Part shown: positions 16,784 to 25,524 of the stretch, piece after piece
Layout: the number at the start of each line of letters is the position of its first letter
Position numbering within the stretch: the stretch's first letter is position 1
Source: Sphingobacterium sp. CZ-UAM
GTDB lineage: Bacteria; Bacteroidota; Bacteroidia; Sphingobacteriales; Sphingobacteriaceae
Assembly (NCBI RefSeq): GCF_002000245.1
Contig: NZ_MTCM01000006.1
Span: 62,001 to 126,000, forward strand
Length of the DNA: 64,000 nt
Reading direction: 5' to 3'
The notes under the pieces: generated by a model
The model's database searches: none
What the model saw: the letters and a program-made list of their open reading frames with translations, nothing else
What the model was told of the DNA's origin: nothing
Translations under genes and position numbers: made by a program

Positions 16784-17776
16784 TTATTCTTCGTCTAATT
16801 TATATTTCGCTAAGTTCATTCCGAATGATAAACCTTTCGATTTAACCAATTCTTGGATTTCGCTTAACGATTTTTTACCGAAGTTTCTGAATTTCAACAT
16901 ATCCGCAACGTCGTAAGTTACCAACTCAGCTAACGTACGAATGTCAGCAGCTTTCAAACAATTCAATGCACGCACTGAAAGGTCAAGGTCTACTAATTCT
17001 GTTTTCAGAATCTTACGCATGTGCAAGATCTCCTCATCGACAACTTTAGTTTCTTCTTTTGTTTGAGACTCAAGAAGCATATTCTCATCCGAGAATAAGA
17101 TAAAGTGTTGAATTAAGATCTTAGCAGCCTCTTTCAAAGCTTCTTCGGGGTGAATTGAGCCATCTGTAGAAATATCCAACAACAATTTCTCGTAGTCAGT
17201 CTTTTGCTCTACACGGTAATTCTCAATGGTATATTTAACATTCTTGATCGGAGTAAAGATCGAATCGATAGCGATAACACCTACTGGAGCGTCAGTCACT
17301 TTATTCTCATCTGCATTTACATATCCACGACCTTTAGCAATACTCAATTCCAATTCAATTGTCACTGCGTTATCCATGTTACAGATTACTAAGTCTGGAT
17401 TTAAGACAGTAAAGTTATTAGAGAATTTTGTGATATCACCAGCTAAGAATTGTTCTTGACCATTGATTACTACAAATACCTTTTCGTTGTCGCCAATCTC
17501 ACCTGTTTTTTTGAAACGGATCTGTTTCAAGTTCAAGATAATTTCAGTTACGTCTTCAACAACACCTTTGATCGTTGAAAATTCGTGCGAAACGCCAGAA
17601 AACCTTATCGACGTAATTGCATATCCTTCTAACGAGGACAATAGAATACGGCGCAAAGCATTACCAATGGTTACACCAAAACCAGGCTCCAATGGACGAA
17701 ATTCAAACGTACCATCAAAATCCGTAGATTTCTGCATGATAACTTTATCCGGTCTTTGAAATGCTAAAATTGCCAT
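16784..17776 (-). CDS. rpoA: RNA polymerase alpha subunit
   Basis: A 330-residue alpha subunit with both domains: the assembly domain (about residues 10-230, with ALRRILLSSLEGYAI) and the C-terminal domain (about 250-325, with LDLSVRALNCLKAADI and FGKKSLSEI) that contacts upstream DNA and activators. Length is normal. It sits between rpsD and rplQ as in most bacteria. Confidence 0.97.
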   Translation of the reverse strand: MAILAFQRPDKVIMQKSTDFDGTFEFRPLEPGFGVTIGNALRRILLSSLEGYAITSIRFSGVSHEFSTIKGVVEDVTEIILNLKQIRFKKTGEIGDNEKVFVVINGQEQFLAGDITKFSNNFTVLNPDLVICNMDNAVTIELELSIAKGRGYVNADENKVTDAPVGVIAIDSIFTPIKNVKYTIENYRVEQKTDYEKLLLDISTDGSIHPEEALKEAAKILIQHFILFSDENMLLESQTKEETKVVDEEILHMRKILKTELVDLDLSVRALNCLKAADIRTLAELVTYDVADMLKFRNFGKKSLSEIQELVKSKGLSFGMNLAKYKLDEE

Positions 17777-17821
17777 TTATTTTCTTTTAATGTTTTATTT
17801 GTAATAATAATTGTAATACAA

Positions 17822-17863
17822 TAGAAAGATGCATAACCCAGAATTGGACTATGCATACTTCTA
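17822..17863 (-). promoter_or_regulatory. Hairpin between rpsD and rpoA
   Basis: Stem TAGAA/TTCTA, an internal loop, then ATGCATA/TATGCAT, within the 96-base gap. No strong T tract follows. It may set the level or stability of rpoA mRNA relative to rpsD. Confidence 0.35.
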
Positions 17864-17872
17864 TTTTATTTA

Positions 17873-18481
17873 TTATTTAGAGTATAACTCAACGATTAAG
17901 TTCTCTTTAATGTTTTCAGGAATATCAGCTCTTTCTGGATAGCTTAAGAAAGTACCTGTCAATTCTTTCGCATTCCACTCTAACCAAGAAAATTTGTTTA
18001 CAGTACGACCTGCAACTGAATTTGTGATGGCTTCAAGTGTTTGAGAACGTTCACGAACTGCTACAACGTCACCTGGACGCAAGCTATATGATGGAATGTT
18101 AACAACACTTCCGTTAACAGTAATGTGTTTATGAGATACTAACTGACGAGCAGCAGCACGAGAAGTAGCGATACCTAAACGGTAAACTACGTTATCTAAG
18201 CGAGCTTCCAATAATTTCAAGAAGATCTCACCTGTAATACCTTGTTTAGAGGCAGCTTTAACAAATAAGTTTGAGAACTGACGCTCCAATACACCATAAG
18301 TGTATTTTGCTTTTTGTTTTTCTAACAACTGAATAGCATATTCAGATTGTTTACCTCTGCGTTTAGAAGCTCCATGTTGTCCAGGAGGGTAATTTTTCTT
18401 TTCTAACGCTTTATCTGGGCCGAAGATCGGCTCTCTAAATTTACGGGCAATTTTGGACTTAGGTCCTGTATATCTAGCCAT
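17873..18481 (-). CDS. rpsD: 30S ribosomal protein S4
   Basis: A 202-residue S4. The N-terminal zinc-finger cysteines are absent (it reads MARYTGPKSKIARKFREP), so this is the zinc-independent type. The S4 RNA-binding domain (about residues 93-155, with RLDNVVYRLGIA and LVSHKHITVNG) is complete. It nucleates 30S assembly on 16S rRNA. Confidence 0.97.
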   Translation of the reverse strand: MARYTGPKSKIARKFREPIFGPDKALEKKNYPPGQHGASKRRGKQSEYAIQLLEKQKAKYTYGVLERQFSNLFVKAASKQGITGEIFLKLLEARLDNVVYRLGIATSRAAARQLVSHKHITVNGSVVNIPSYSLRPGDVVAVRERSQTLEAITNSVAGRTVNKFSWLEWNAKELTGTFLSYPERADIPENIKENLIVELYSK

Positions 18482-18541
18482 TTTCTTTTACAATTAAAGT
18501 ATCTATCAGCCTATAGCCGATGAATCTTATCTTTAAATTAA

Positions 18542-18931
18542 TTAAACTCTTCTGCGTTTTGGAGGACGACAACCGTTGTGAGGAAGTGGAGTGATGTCTT
18601 TGATAGTAGTCACATCGATTCCTACAGTTTGTAATGTTCTGATTGCAGATTCACGACCAGCACCAGGTCCTTTAACAAACACTTCAACTTTGCGTAGACC
18701 CAAGTCATGAGCAACTTTTCCACAGTCTTGCGCAGCTTGACCAGCAGCATATGGAGTGTTCTTTTTAGAACCACGGAAACCCATTTTACCAGCACTAGAC
18801 CAAGAAATAGTTTGTCCTTGATTATTAGTCAAAGTTACAATGATATTGTTAAACGTTGCGTTAATGTGAGCCTGACCTACAGGTTCAATAACAACGATAC
18901 GCTTTTTTGCAGCTTTTTTAGTTTTAGCCAT
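18542..18931 (-). CDS. rpsK: 30S ribosomal protein S11
   Basis: A 129-residue S11 with a lysine-rich N-terminus, the ATFNNIIVTLT and SSAGKMGFRGSKKNTPYAAG core and the PHNGCRPPKRRRV tail. It forms part of the platform next to the mRNA path. It follows rpsM by 10 bases. Confidence 0.97.
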   Translation of the reverse strand: MAKTKKAAKKRIVVIEPVGQAHINATFNNIIVTLTNNQGQTISWSSAGKMGFRGSKKNTPYAAGQAAQDCGKVAHDLGLRKVEVFVKGPGAGRESAIRTLQTVGIDVTTIKDITPLPHNGCRPPKRRRV

Positions 18932-18941
18932 TTCTTATTTA

Positions 18942-19319
18942 TTATTTAGTAGCTTTTTTCTTGTTTGCAACTGTCTTACGTTTACCTTTACGAGTACGTG
19001 AGTTGTTTTTAGTACGTTGACCACGAACTGGTAAATGTTTACGGTGACGCAATCCACGGTAACAACCGATATCCATTAAACGTTTGATGTTCAATTGAAT
19101 TTCTGAACGCAATGCACCTTCTACTTTCAATTCATCGTTGATGATGCTACGAATTGCTGCCAATTGTTCATCATTCCACTCTTGTACCTTCACATCTTCG
19201 CTGATACCAGCTTTTTCCAAGATATATTGAGCTCTTGTACGACCGATACCAAAAATATAGGTAAGGCCGATCACACCTCTTTTGTTTTTAGGTAAATCAA
19301 TACCTGCTATCCTTGCCAT
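18942..19319 (-). CDS. rpsM: 30S ribosomal protein S13
   Basis: A 125-residue S13 beginning MARIAGIDLPKNKRGVIGLT, with the GCYRGLRHRKHLPVRGQRT motif and a basic tail that reaches toward P-site tRNA. Length and order are standard. Confidence 0.97.
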   Translation of the reverse strand: MARIAGIDLPKNKRGVIGLTYIFGIGRTRAQYILEKAGISEDVKVQEWNDEQLAAIRSIINDELKVEGALRSEIQLNIKRLMDIGCYRGLRHRKHLPVRGQRTKNNSRTRKGKRKTVANKKKATK

Positions 19320-19349
19320 ATAATATTAAGCTATTATTTTTTTAATGAA

Positions 19350-19466
19350 TTAACCCTGACGTTGTTTAAACTTAGGATTCTTTTTGTTGATTACAAAAAC
19401 TTTACCTTTACGACGGATGATCTTACAGTCCGCGCTACGTTTTTTTATTGATGCTCTTACTTTCAT
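19350..19466 (-). CDS. rpmJ: 50S ribosomal protein L36
   Basis: A 38-codon gene found by reading the infA-rpsM gap; it starts with ATG at 19464-19466. The product opens MKVRASIKKRSADCKIIRRK and ends NPKFKQRQG. Of the four zinc ligands of classical L36 only one cysteine remains, so this is the zinc-independent form. It lies 46 bases after infA and 30 before rpsM. Confidence 0.95.
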   Translation of the reverse strand: MKVRASIKKRSADCKIIRRKGKVFVINKKNPKFKQRQG

Positions 19467-19512
19467 GATATTTATTTTTTCAAAAGCTTGCGCTAAGTAA
19501 AAAGGCTTACGA

Positions 19513-19731
19513 CTATTTATAGCGGTAAGTAATCCTTCCCTTAGTCAAATCATACGGAGACATTTCCAATTTAACTTTATCCCCAGGTAAAATTTTGATA
19601 TAGTGCATACGCATTTTACCAGAAATATGGGCAATGATTTCATGTCCATTTTCCAATTCTACCCTAAACATAGCATTAGAAAGTGCCTCTCTAATTATAC
19701 CGTCTTGTTCTATTGAGGCTTGTTTAGCCAT
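19513..19731 (-). CDS. infA: Translation initiation factor IF-1
   Basis: A 72-residue OB-fold protein of exactly the family length, with GHEIIAHISGKMRMHYIKIL and the GDKVKLEMSPYDLTKGRI segment. It binds the 30S A site during initiation. It has its own promoter in the gap after map. Confidence 0.97.
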   Translation of the reverse strand: MAKQASIEQDGIIREALSNAMFRVELENGHEIIAHISGKMRMHYIKILPGDKVKLEMSPYDLTKGRITYRYK

Positions 19732-19775
19732 ATATTCTCGATTAAATTTAATTTAAAAGCCTGCGAACAGGAGTG

Positions 19776-19806
19776 CAAAGATAAATAAAAATAATTGAAA
19801 ACCAAC
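19776..19806 (-). promoter_or_regulatory. Promoter for infA and the distal ribosomal genes
   Basis: On the minus strand GTTG (19803-19806), 19 bases, then TATCTTTG (19776-19783) matches the Bacteroidota consensus. The -33 element overlaps the map stop codon. Transcription from here would supply infA, rpmJ, rpsM, rpsK, rpsD, rpoA and rplQ independently of the upstream promoter. Confidence 0.65.
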
Positions 19807-20588
19807 TACTTTTTACTCAAAACTTTCTCTACATGTTCGAATGTCAGCAACACATCTGGTTCTCCTTTTCGGATAGCAACCATTTGTTCGAAGTGCGCCG
19901 ATAATTTCCCATCTACTGTACTTACTGTCCAACCATCATCCCAAAAACGAACACCAGCACGTCCCGCATTGATCATCGGCTCGATACAAATAACCAAACC
20001 TTCTTCCAATTTCGGGCCTGCACCACGTTTTCCATAATTTGGAACCTCTGGTTTTTCATGTAAATGATATCCAACTCCGTGTCCCACAAGTTCGCGCACA
20101 ATTCCGAAACCGAACTTGCTTACATATTCCTGAACAGCAGAAGAGATATCCCCAACACGTTTACCGGCCACAGCCTGTTCAACACCTTTGTACAATGATT
20201 CCTTTGTGACATCCAACAACAACTGCGCTTCCTCAGAAATCTCGCCAACACCGAAAGTGTAAGCTGAGTCACTGATAAAACCATTTAAATTGACACCCCC
20301 GTCGACTGAAACAAGATCACCATCTTTAATTTCATAATCGCTTGGGAAACCGTGTACAATCTGATCGTTGACAGAGATACACAAAGAGTATGGAAATCCA
20401 TGATAGTTTAAGAACGCTGGCGTTCCACCGTTATCGTGAATATACTCATAAGCTAATTTATCAAGAGATATAGTTTTTACCCCAGGTTTAATCACTTTTG
20501 CGATTTCACCAAGCAATTGCGAAAGCACATCTGCTGACTTCCGCAATTGCTCTATATCATCTGCTGACTTATAAAATACTTTAGACAT
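19806..20588 (-). CDS. map: Methionine aminopeptidase, type I
   Basis: A 260-residue enzyme that removes the initiator methionine. The metal-site segments are visible: VSVDGGVNLNGFISDSAYTF (two Asp), GHGVGYHLHEKP (His), CIEPMI (Glu) and the C-terminal FEQM Glu. There is no N-terminal zinc extension. It follows secY by 9 bases; adk, which separates them in many bacteria, is absent. Confidence 0.95.
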   Translation of the reverse strand: MSKVFYKSADDIEQLRKSADVLSQLLGEIAKVIKPGVKTISLDKLAYEYIHDNGGTPAFLNYHGFPYSLCISVNDQIVHGFPSDYEIKDGDLVSVDGGVNLNGFISDSAYTFGVGEISEEAQLLLDVTKESLYKGVEQAVAGKRVGDISSAVQEYVSKFGFGIVRELVGHGVGYHLHEKPEVPNYGKRGAGPKLEEGLVICIEPMINAGRAGVRFWDDGWTVSTVDGKLSAHFEQMVAIRKGEPDVLLTFEHVEKVLSKK

Positions 20589-20597
20589 CTAAAGAAA

Positions 20598-21935
20598 TTA
20601 AATTGCCGAATGATCCATTCCCTCAACAGACGCAGCCGAACGGCCTTTAATACGACCTGTTTTCATCAATCCATCATAATGACGCATCAATAAATGAGAT
20701 TCGATCTGTTGCAAAGTATCCAACACCACACCTACTAAAATCAATAAGGACGTACCTCCATAGAAGTGCGCAAATTGATTATTAATACCAAACAAACTTG
20801 CAATAGCAGGTAGAATAGCAATAATCGCTAAGAAAATTGCACCTGGAAATGTAATATTTGATATTACGCGGTCTATAAAATTACTAGTTTCCAATCCCGG
20901 TTTAATACCTGGAACAAAACCTCCGTTTTTCTTCATGTCATCTGACATCTGTTGCGGATTAACCATGATCGCTGTATAGAAGAACGTAAATGCGATAATT
21001 AATACCGCAAAAGTCACGTTGTACGCTACAGAGGTATAGTTACTCAACGAAGTCAAAAATTCCGACTGAAGATTTGGGAAGAACTGTCCTAAACTCATTG
21101 GCACAAACATGATCGCCTGTGCAAAAATGATCGGCATTACACCTGCAGCATTTACCTTTAACGGTATATACTGACGTACTCCACCGACTTGCTTGTTTCC
21201 GACAATTTTCTTCGCGTATTGTACAGGAATCTTACGAACCCCCTGTACGATCAAGATCGTAAAGATCACAACGAAGAACAAAGCCACAAATTCAAGCAAC
21301 AATGGAATTGGACCACCACCACCTTTCGCCATTCTAGAAACCCATTCCGCAGTGATACCACTTGGCAATTGAGCGATAATACCAGTCATGATGATCAAAG
21401 AAATACCATTACCAATACCTTTATCAGTAATTTTTTCCCCTAACCACATCACAAATAAAGTACCGCCTGTCAAAACTATGGCAGTCAGAATCGTGAACAA
21501 TGGGTCTGCAATTGTCTTAGCACTTGGCTCGATCTGAGTACGTACATAAGCAAAAGCCTGAAGCAGCGTAATCCCTAATGTTAAATAGCGAGTAATCTGA
21601 TTCATTTTTTGACGACCACTTTCCCCTTCTTTCTGCATCTTTTGGAAGTAAGGAACCGCGATGCCCAACAATTGAACAACAATGGATGCCGAGATATATG
21701 GCATTACCCCTAAAGCAAAGATAGCCGAACGAGAGAATGATCCCCCCGCAAACATATCCAATAAGCCCAATAAACCCTCTTTCTGACCGGAAGCCAAAGC
21801 ATGAGGATTTACACCTGGTAATACCACGTGACATCCAATACGGTAAATCAAAAGAAAAAGTAAGGTATTTAGAATACGCGTACGTAAATCATCGATTTTC
21901 CAAATATTGGTTAAGGTTGTGATTAGTTTCTTCAT
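20598..21935 (-). CDS. secY: Protein translocase subunit SecY
   Basis: A 445-residue ten-helix channel subunit of the Sec translocon. It shows the N-terminal IWKIDDLRTRILNTLLFLL segment, the LLGLLDMFAGGSFS plug region and the GIGNGISLII segment. It carries preproteins across or into the inner membrane with SecE/G and SecA. Gap to rplO is 3 bases. Confidence 0.97.
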   Translation of the reverse strand: MKKLITTLTNIWKIDDLRTRILNTLLFLLIYRIGCHVVLPGVNPHALASGQKEGLLGLLDMFAGGSFSRSAIFALGVMPYISASIVVQLLGIAVPYFQKMQKEGESGRQKMNQITRYLTLGITLLQAFAYVRTQIEPSAKTIADPLFTILTAIVLTGGTLFVMWLGEKITDKGIGNGISLIIMTGIIAQLPSGITAEWVSRMAKGGGGPIPLLLEFVALFFVVIFTILIVQGVRKIPVQYAKKIVGNKQVGGVRQYIPLKVNAAGVMPIIFAQAIMFVPMSLGQFFPNLQSEFLTSLSNYTSVAYNVTFAVLIIAFTFFYTAIMVNPQQMSDDMKKNGGFVPGIKPGLETSNFIDRVISNITFPGAIFLAIIAILPAIASLFGINNQFAHFYGGTSLLILVGVVLDTLQQIESHLLMRHYDGLMKTGRIKGRSAASVEGMDHSAI

Positions 21936-21938
21936 TTA

Positions 21939-22385
21939 TTAAATTTTAACGATAGAACCGCCTGCAGCTTCAATAGCTTTTTGAGCAGAAGCAGTAAACG
22001 CGTGCGCTGTTACTTCAACTTTAGCTTTCAATTCACCGCGACCCAAGATTTTTACTTTGTCATTTTTAGACACTAATCCATGAGCTTTCAATGCATCGAA
22101 ATCTACAGCTGTCAAATTGTGCTTCTCTATCAACGCTTGTAAAGTATCTAGGTTGACACCGTTGTACTCAACACGGTTGATGTTTTTGAAACCAAATTTA
22201 GGTACACGACGTTGCAAAGGCATCTGACCACCTTCGAAACCGATTTTCGTAGAGTGACCTGAACGAGAACCAGCCCCTTTGTGGCCACGTGTAGAAGTAC
22301 CACCACGACCAGAACCAGTACCGCGACCGATACGTTTGCTACTTTTTACTGCACCTTTTGCAGGTTTTAAATTACTTAAGTTCAT
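21939..22385 (-). CDS. rplO: 50S ribosomal protein L15
   Basis: A 148-residue L15 with the glycine-rich N-terminal region (KRIGRGTGSGRGGTSTRGHK) that threads into 23S rRNA and the FKNINRVEYNGVNL core. The 118 bases upstream contain a hairpin at 22467-22494. Confidence 0.96.
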   Translation of the reverse strand: MNLSNLKPAKGAVKSSKRIGRGTGSGRGGTSTRGHKGAGSRSGHSTKIGFEGGQMPLQRRVPKFGFKNINRVEYNGVNLDTLQALIEKHNLTAVDFDALKAHGLVSKNDKVKILGRGELKAKVEVTAHAFTASAQKAIEAAGGSIVKI

Positions 22386-22466
22386 TTTTAAACTAAATTG
22401 TGCTAGCCCTTCGCTCTCACTAAACAGGTACTAGCGATTAAAAAATAATTATTATAAATACAAGTA

Positions 22467-22494
22467 ATGGAAAGAGCCCAAAGACCCTTTCCAT
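22467..22494 (-). promoter_or_regulatory. 8-bp hairpin between rpmD and rplO
   Basis: ATGGAAAG (22467-22474) pairs exactly with CTTTCCAT (22487-22494) across a 12-base loop, in a 118-base gap of an otherwise tightly packed operon. No T tract follows. Confidence 0.3.
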
Positions 22495-22503
22495 AAGCTA
22501 ATA

Positions 22504-22683
22504 TTAAATAGTTTCGATAGCTACTAAATGGTTTACTTTACGTACCATTCCAATGATTGCTGGAGTAGCTTCAACTTCTACTGAGTGGTTGATTCTTTTC
22601 AAACCCAATGCCTCAATAGTTTTCTTTTGGCGCTCGCTTCTGTCGATAACGCTCTTTATCTGGGTGATTTTGATTTTTGCCAT
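22504..22683 (-). CDS. rpmD: 50S ribosomal protein L30
   Basis: A 59-residue protein read from the gap between rpsE and rplO; ATG at 22681-22683. It opens MAKIKITQIKSVIDRSERQK and carries TIEALGLKRINHS, the L30 signature. It starts 5 bases after rpsE. Confidence 0.95.
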   Translation of the reverse strand: MAKIKITQIKSVIDRSERQKKTIEALGLKRINHSVEVEATPAIIGMVRKVNHLVAIETI

Positions 22684-22688
22684 GATAA

Positions 22689-23207
22689 TTAACCGTTAAA
22701 TACTTTATTTAAATCGACACCGCGGTGTTGTGCCACTGTATATGCATCACGCATATTTGCTAAGGCAGTTACAGTTGCTTTTACCACGTTGTGTGGGTTA
22801 GAAGAACCTAATGATTTAGCCAATACGTCTTTGATACCAGCAGACTCCAATACTGCACGCATTGCACCACCTGCCAAAACTCCTGTACCGGCGATAGCTG
22901 GTTTAATCAAAACTGAACCACCAGAATATTTACCATATTGCTCGTGAGGAACAGTACCTTTGATTACAGGAACTTTCACTAAATTTTTCTTTGCGTCGTC
23001 GATACCTTTAGTAATTGCCTCAGTTACCTCTTTAGCTTTACCTAAACCGTAACCAACAATACCGTTTTCATCACCTACTACAACAATTGCAGAGAAGCTG
23101 AAAGTACGACCACCTTTAGTAACTTTCGCTACACGTTGGATACTTACTAAGCGATCTTTTAATTCGATTTCGCTTGATTTTACTCTTTTTATATTGCTTA
23201 ATGCCAT
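22689..23207 (-). CDS. rpsE: 30S ribosomal protein S5
   Basis: A 172-residue S5: double-stranded-RNA-binding-like N-terminal domain (LKDRLVSIQRVAKVTKGGRT, then VGYGLGKAKEV) and the C-terminal domain with GGAMRAVLESAGI and SLGSSNPHNVVKA. It acts in decoding fidelity. Confidence 0.97.
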   Translation of the reverse strand: MALSNIKRVKSSEIELKDRLVSIQRVAKVTKGGRTFSFSAIVVVGDENGIVGYGLGKAKEVTEAITKGIDDAKKNLVKVPVIKGTVPHEQYGKYSGGSVLIKPAIAGTGVLAGGAMRAVLESAGIKDVLAKSLGSSNPHNVVKATVTALANMRDAYTVAQHRGVDLNKVFNG

Positions 23208-23219
23208 TTCTTTCTATGA

Positions 23220-23573
23220 TTAAAAGTCTAAACCGCCTTCGCGAGCACCTTCAGCCAAAGATTTGATACGGCCATGGTATAAGTACCCATTACGGTCAAA
23301 AACTACTTTATTAATACCTGCTGCTAATGCTTTCTCAGCAACCAATTTACCTACAGCTTTAGACTGCTCAACTTTGTTACCAGATGCAACAAATTCTTTT
23401 GACAAGCTAGATGCAGCAACTAATGTTTTACCTGCATTGTCGTCAATGATTTGTGCATAGATACCTTTGTTACTTCTAAAAACCGATAAACGTGGACGTT
23501 CAGACGTTCCAGCAAGGTTTTTTCTGATTCCTTTTTTGATTCTCTCTCTACGAGATGCTTTTTGTCCTGCCAT
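23220..23573 (-). CDS. rplR: 50S ribosomal protein L18
   Basis: A 117-residue 5S-rRNA-binding protein with RRERIKKGIRKNLAGTSERP at the N-terminus and FDRNGYLYHGRIKSLAEGAR near the end. Spacing to its neighbours is 5-12 bases. Confidence 0.96.
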   Translation of the reverse strand: MAGQKASRRERIKKGIRKNLAGTSERPRLSVFRSNKGIYAQIIDDNAGKTLVAASSLSKEFVASGNKVEQSKAVGKLVAEKALAAGINKVVFDRNGYLYHGRIKSLAEGAREGGLDF

Positions 23574-23578
23574 GATTA

Positions 23579-24133
23579 TTATTTTTTAGCTGATTTACCT
23601 GCTTTTCTTCTCAACACTTCACCTTCAAACTTGATACCTTTTCCTTTGTAAGGTTCTGGTTTACGGAAGCCACGGATTTTAGCCGCTACCTGACCGATCA
23701 ATTGTTTGTCAGCACATTCTAAAGTGATTGTAGGGTTTTTACCTTTTTCAGCAGTAGTTGATACTTTAACCTCTTTTGGCAATACAAAGACAATCTGGTG
23801 AGAGAAACCTAAAGTTAACTCTAATACGTTACCAGTACTTGTCGCACGGTAACCTACACCCACTAATTCTTGCGTAGTTTTGTAACCTTCAGTCACACCT
23901 TGAACCATGTTAGCCAACAGGGAACGGTATAGACCGTGTAATGCTTTGTGTTTCTTTTGATCAGTTGGACGTGTTACAACGATGTTACCTTCTTCTTGAG
24001 CAACATTGATGTCACGATCAACTTGTTGTGTTAATTCGCCTTTAGGACCTTTTACTGATACTAAGTTTTTGTCTGAAATAGTAACAGTTACCCCTGCAGG
24101 GATAGCGATAGGCGCTTTTCCAATTCTTGACAT
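23579..24133 (-). CDS. rplF: 50S ribosomal protein L6
   Basis: A 184-residue L6 with two repeated domains: MSRIGKAPIAIPAGV at the start and the highly conserved PEPYKGKGIKFEGE near the C-terminus. It binds near the factor-binding stalk base. Confidence 0.97.
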   Translation of the reverse strand: MSRIGKAPIAIPAGVTVTISDKNLVSVKGPKGELTQQVDRDINVAQEEGNIVVTRPTDQKKHKALHGLYRSLLANMVQGVTEGYKTTQELVGVGYRATSTGNVLELTLGFSHQIVFVLPKEVKVSTTAEKGKNPTITLECADKQLIGQVAAKIRGFRKPEPYKGKGIKFEGEVLRRKAGKSAKK

Positions 24134-24154
24134 TTCTTTGTGTTTTTACCTAGA

Positions 24155-24553
24155 TTAATAAACGTAACATAAAACCTCACCACCAACATTTTGAAGTCTA
24201 GCTTCTTTGTCTGTCATTACACCTTTAGATGTTGACAAGATAGCGATACCTAAACCATTCAAAACACGAGGCATAGTTTCAACACTTGCATACTTTCTTA
24301 AACCAGGTTTACTCACACGTGTCAACGTACGAATAGCCGGAATTTTGCTAATTGGGTTATATTTCAATGCGATTTTGATCGTACCCTGTACGCCATTCTC
24401 ATCGAATTTGTAATTAGCAATGTAACCTTTGTCAAAAAGAACTTTAGTAATTTCTTTTTTAAGGTTCGATGCAGGAATTTCAACAACCCTGTGGTTGGCC
24501 TTGATGGCATTCCTTACTCGTGTAAGGTAATCCGCAATTGGATCTGTAGTCAT
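24155..24553 (-). CDS. rpsH: 30S ribosomal protein S8
   Basis: A 132-residue S8: DPIADYLTRVRNAIKANH at the start and LGIAILSTSKGVMTDKEAR near the end. In E. coli S8 is the feedback regulator of this operon. Here the gene follows an unusual 139-base gap with a terminator-like hairpin. Confidence 0.97.
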   Translation of the reverse strand: MTTDPIADYLTRVRNAIKANHRVVEIPASNLKKEITKVLFDKGYIANYKFDENGVQGTIKIALKYNPISKIPAIRTLTRVSKPGLRKYASVETMPRVLNGLGIAILSTSKGVMTDKEARLQNVGGEVLCYVY

Positions 24554-24628
24554 TATATATGAAAATTTGTGACAGCGGTTTCCCTCCCAACCATTGGTAT
24601 GGGACCTACTATCTGTTAAACAATTTTA

Positions 24629-24669
24629 AAATGCAAAAACCCCGGCAATCCTAAATTGAATTGCCCGGG
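24629..24669 (-). terminator. Attenuator-like hairpin with T tract between rpsN and rpsH
   Basis: On the minus strand a GC-rich stem (GCCCGGGCAAT pairing with ATTGCCGGGG, one mismatch) is followed directly by TTTTT. It lies inside the operon, 76 bases before rpsH, so it probably ends part of the transcripts. Confidence 0.5.
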
Positions 24670-24692
24670 CAAAATTAAGTATTTTTTTTAAA

Positions 24693-24962
24693 TTACCAAG
24701 AAGCTTTTTTCACCCCTGGGATCTTGCCATCTAAAGCCATCTCACGGAAAGTTACACGAGAGATACCGAATTGACGCATATATCCTTTAGGACGACCAGT
24801 CAATTTACAACGGTTGTGTAAACGTACCGGAGAAGCATTTTTAGGTAATTTATCTAATGCAACGTAATCGCCAGCAGCTTTTAATTCTGCACGTTTTGCC
24901 GCATATTTAGCTACCAATTTAGCGCGTTTTACTTCGCGTGCTTTTAATCCTTCTTTAGCCAT
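24693..24962 (-). CDS. rpsN: 30S ribosomal protein S14
   Basis: An 89-residue S14 of the long, zinc-independent type: only one cysteine (NRCKLTGRPKG) remains of the CXXC pairs found in the short form. It ends in the conserved GVKKASW. Its start overlaps rplE by 8 bases. Confidence 0.97.
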   Translation of the reverse strand: MAKEGLKAREVKRAKLVAKYAAKRAELKAAGDYVALDKLPKNASPVRLHNRCKLTGRPKGYMRQFGISRVTFREMALDGKIPGVKKASW

Positions 24963-25524
24963 TGTTATTTGTATTTTGATTTTTAAATGGTAAACCGAAT
25001 TGTTTCAACAATTCTAAAGCTTCAACATCATTTTGAGCAGAAGTCACGAAAGTGATATCCATACCTTGGATCTTGTTGATTTTGTCAATGTTGATCTCAG
25101 GGAAAATGATTTGTTCAGTGATACCTAAGTTATAGTTACCACGTCCGTCGAAACCTTTATCGTTGATACCGCGGAAGTCACGAATACGTGGAAGCGATAC
25201 TGCTACCAAACGATCCAAGAATTCAAACATGTTATTGTCACGCAAAGTAACACGTGCCCCTACAGGCATACCTTTACGTAATTTAAAGTTTGAAATATCT
25301 TTTTTCGATTTTGTAGCAACGGCTTGTTGACCTGTGATTAAAGTCAATTCAGCGATAGCGTTATCGATTAATTTTTTATCAGCTGTTGCAGCTCCTACAC
25401 CTTGTGAAACAACGATTTTCTCAAGTTTGGGAACCTGCATAATACTTTTATACTGAAATTTTTCTTGAAGTGCTTTACGGATTTCCTCCGCATATTTCAC
25501 TTTTAATCTTGGTACGTAAGTCAT
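24955..25524 (-). CDS. rplE: 50S ribosomal protein L5
   Basis: A 189-residue 5S-rRNA-binding L5, with KIVVSQGVGAATADKK, a GMPVGARVTLR segment and the GRGNYNLGITEQIIFPEI motif. It overlaps rplX by one base and rpsN by 8. Confidence 0.97.
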   Translation of the reverse strand: MTYVPRLKVKYAEEIRKALQEKFQYKSIMQVPKLEKIVVSQGVGAATADKKLIDNAIAELTLITGQQAVATKSKKDISNFKLRKGMPVGARVTLRDNNMFEFLDRLVAVSLPRIRDFRGINDKGFDGRGNYNLGITEQIIFPEINIDKINKIQGMDITFVTSAQNDVEALELLKQFGLPFKNQNTNNNG

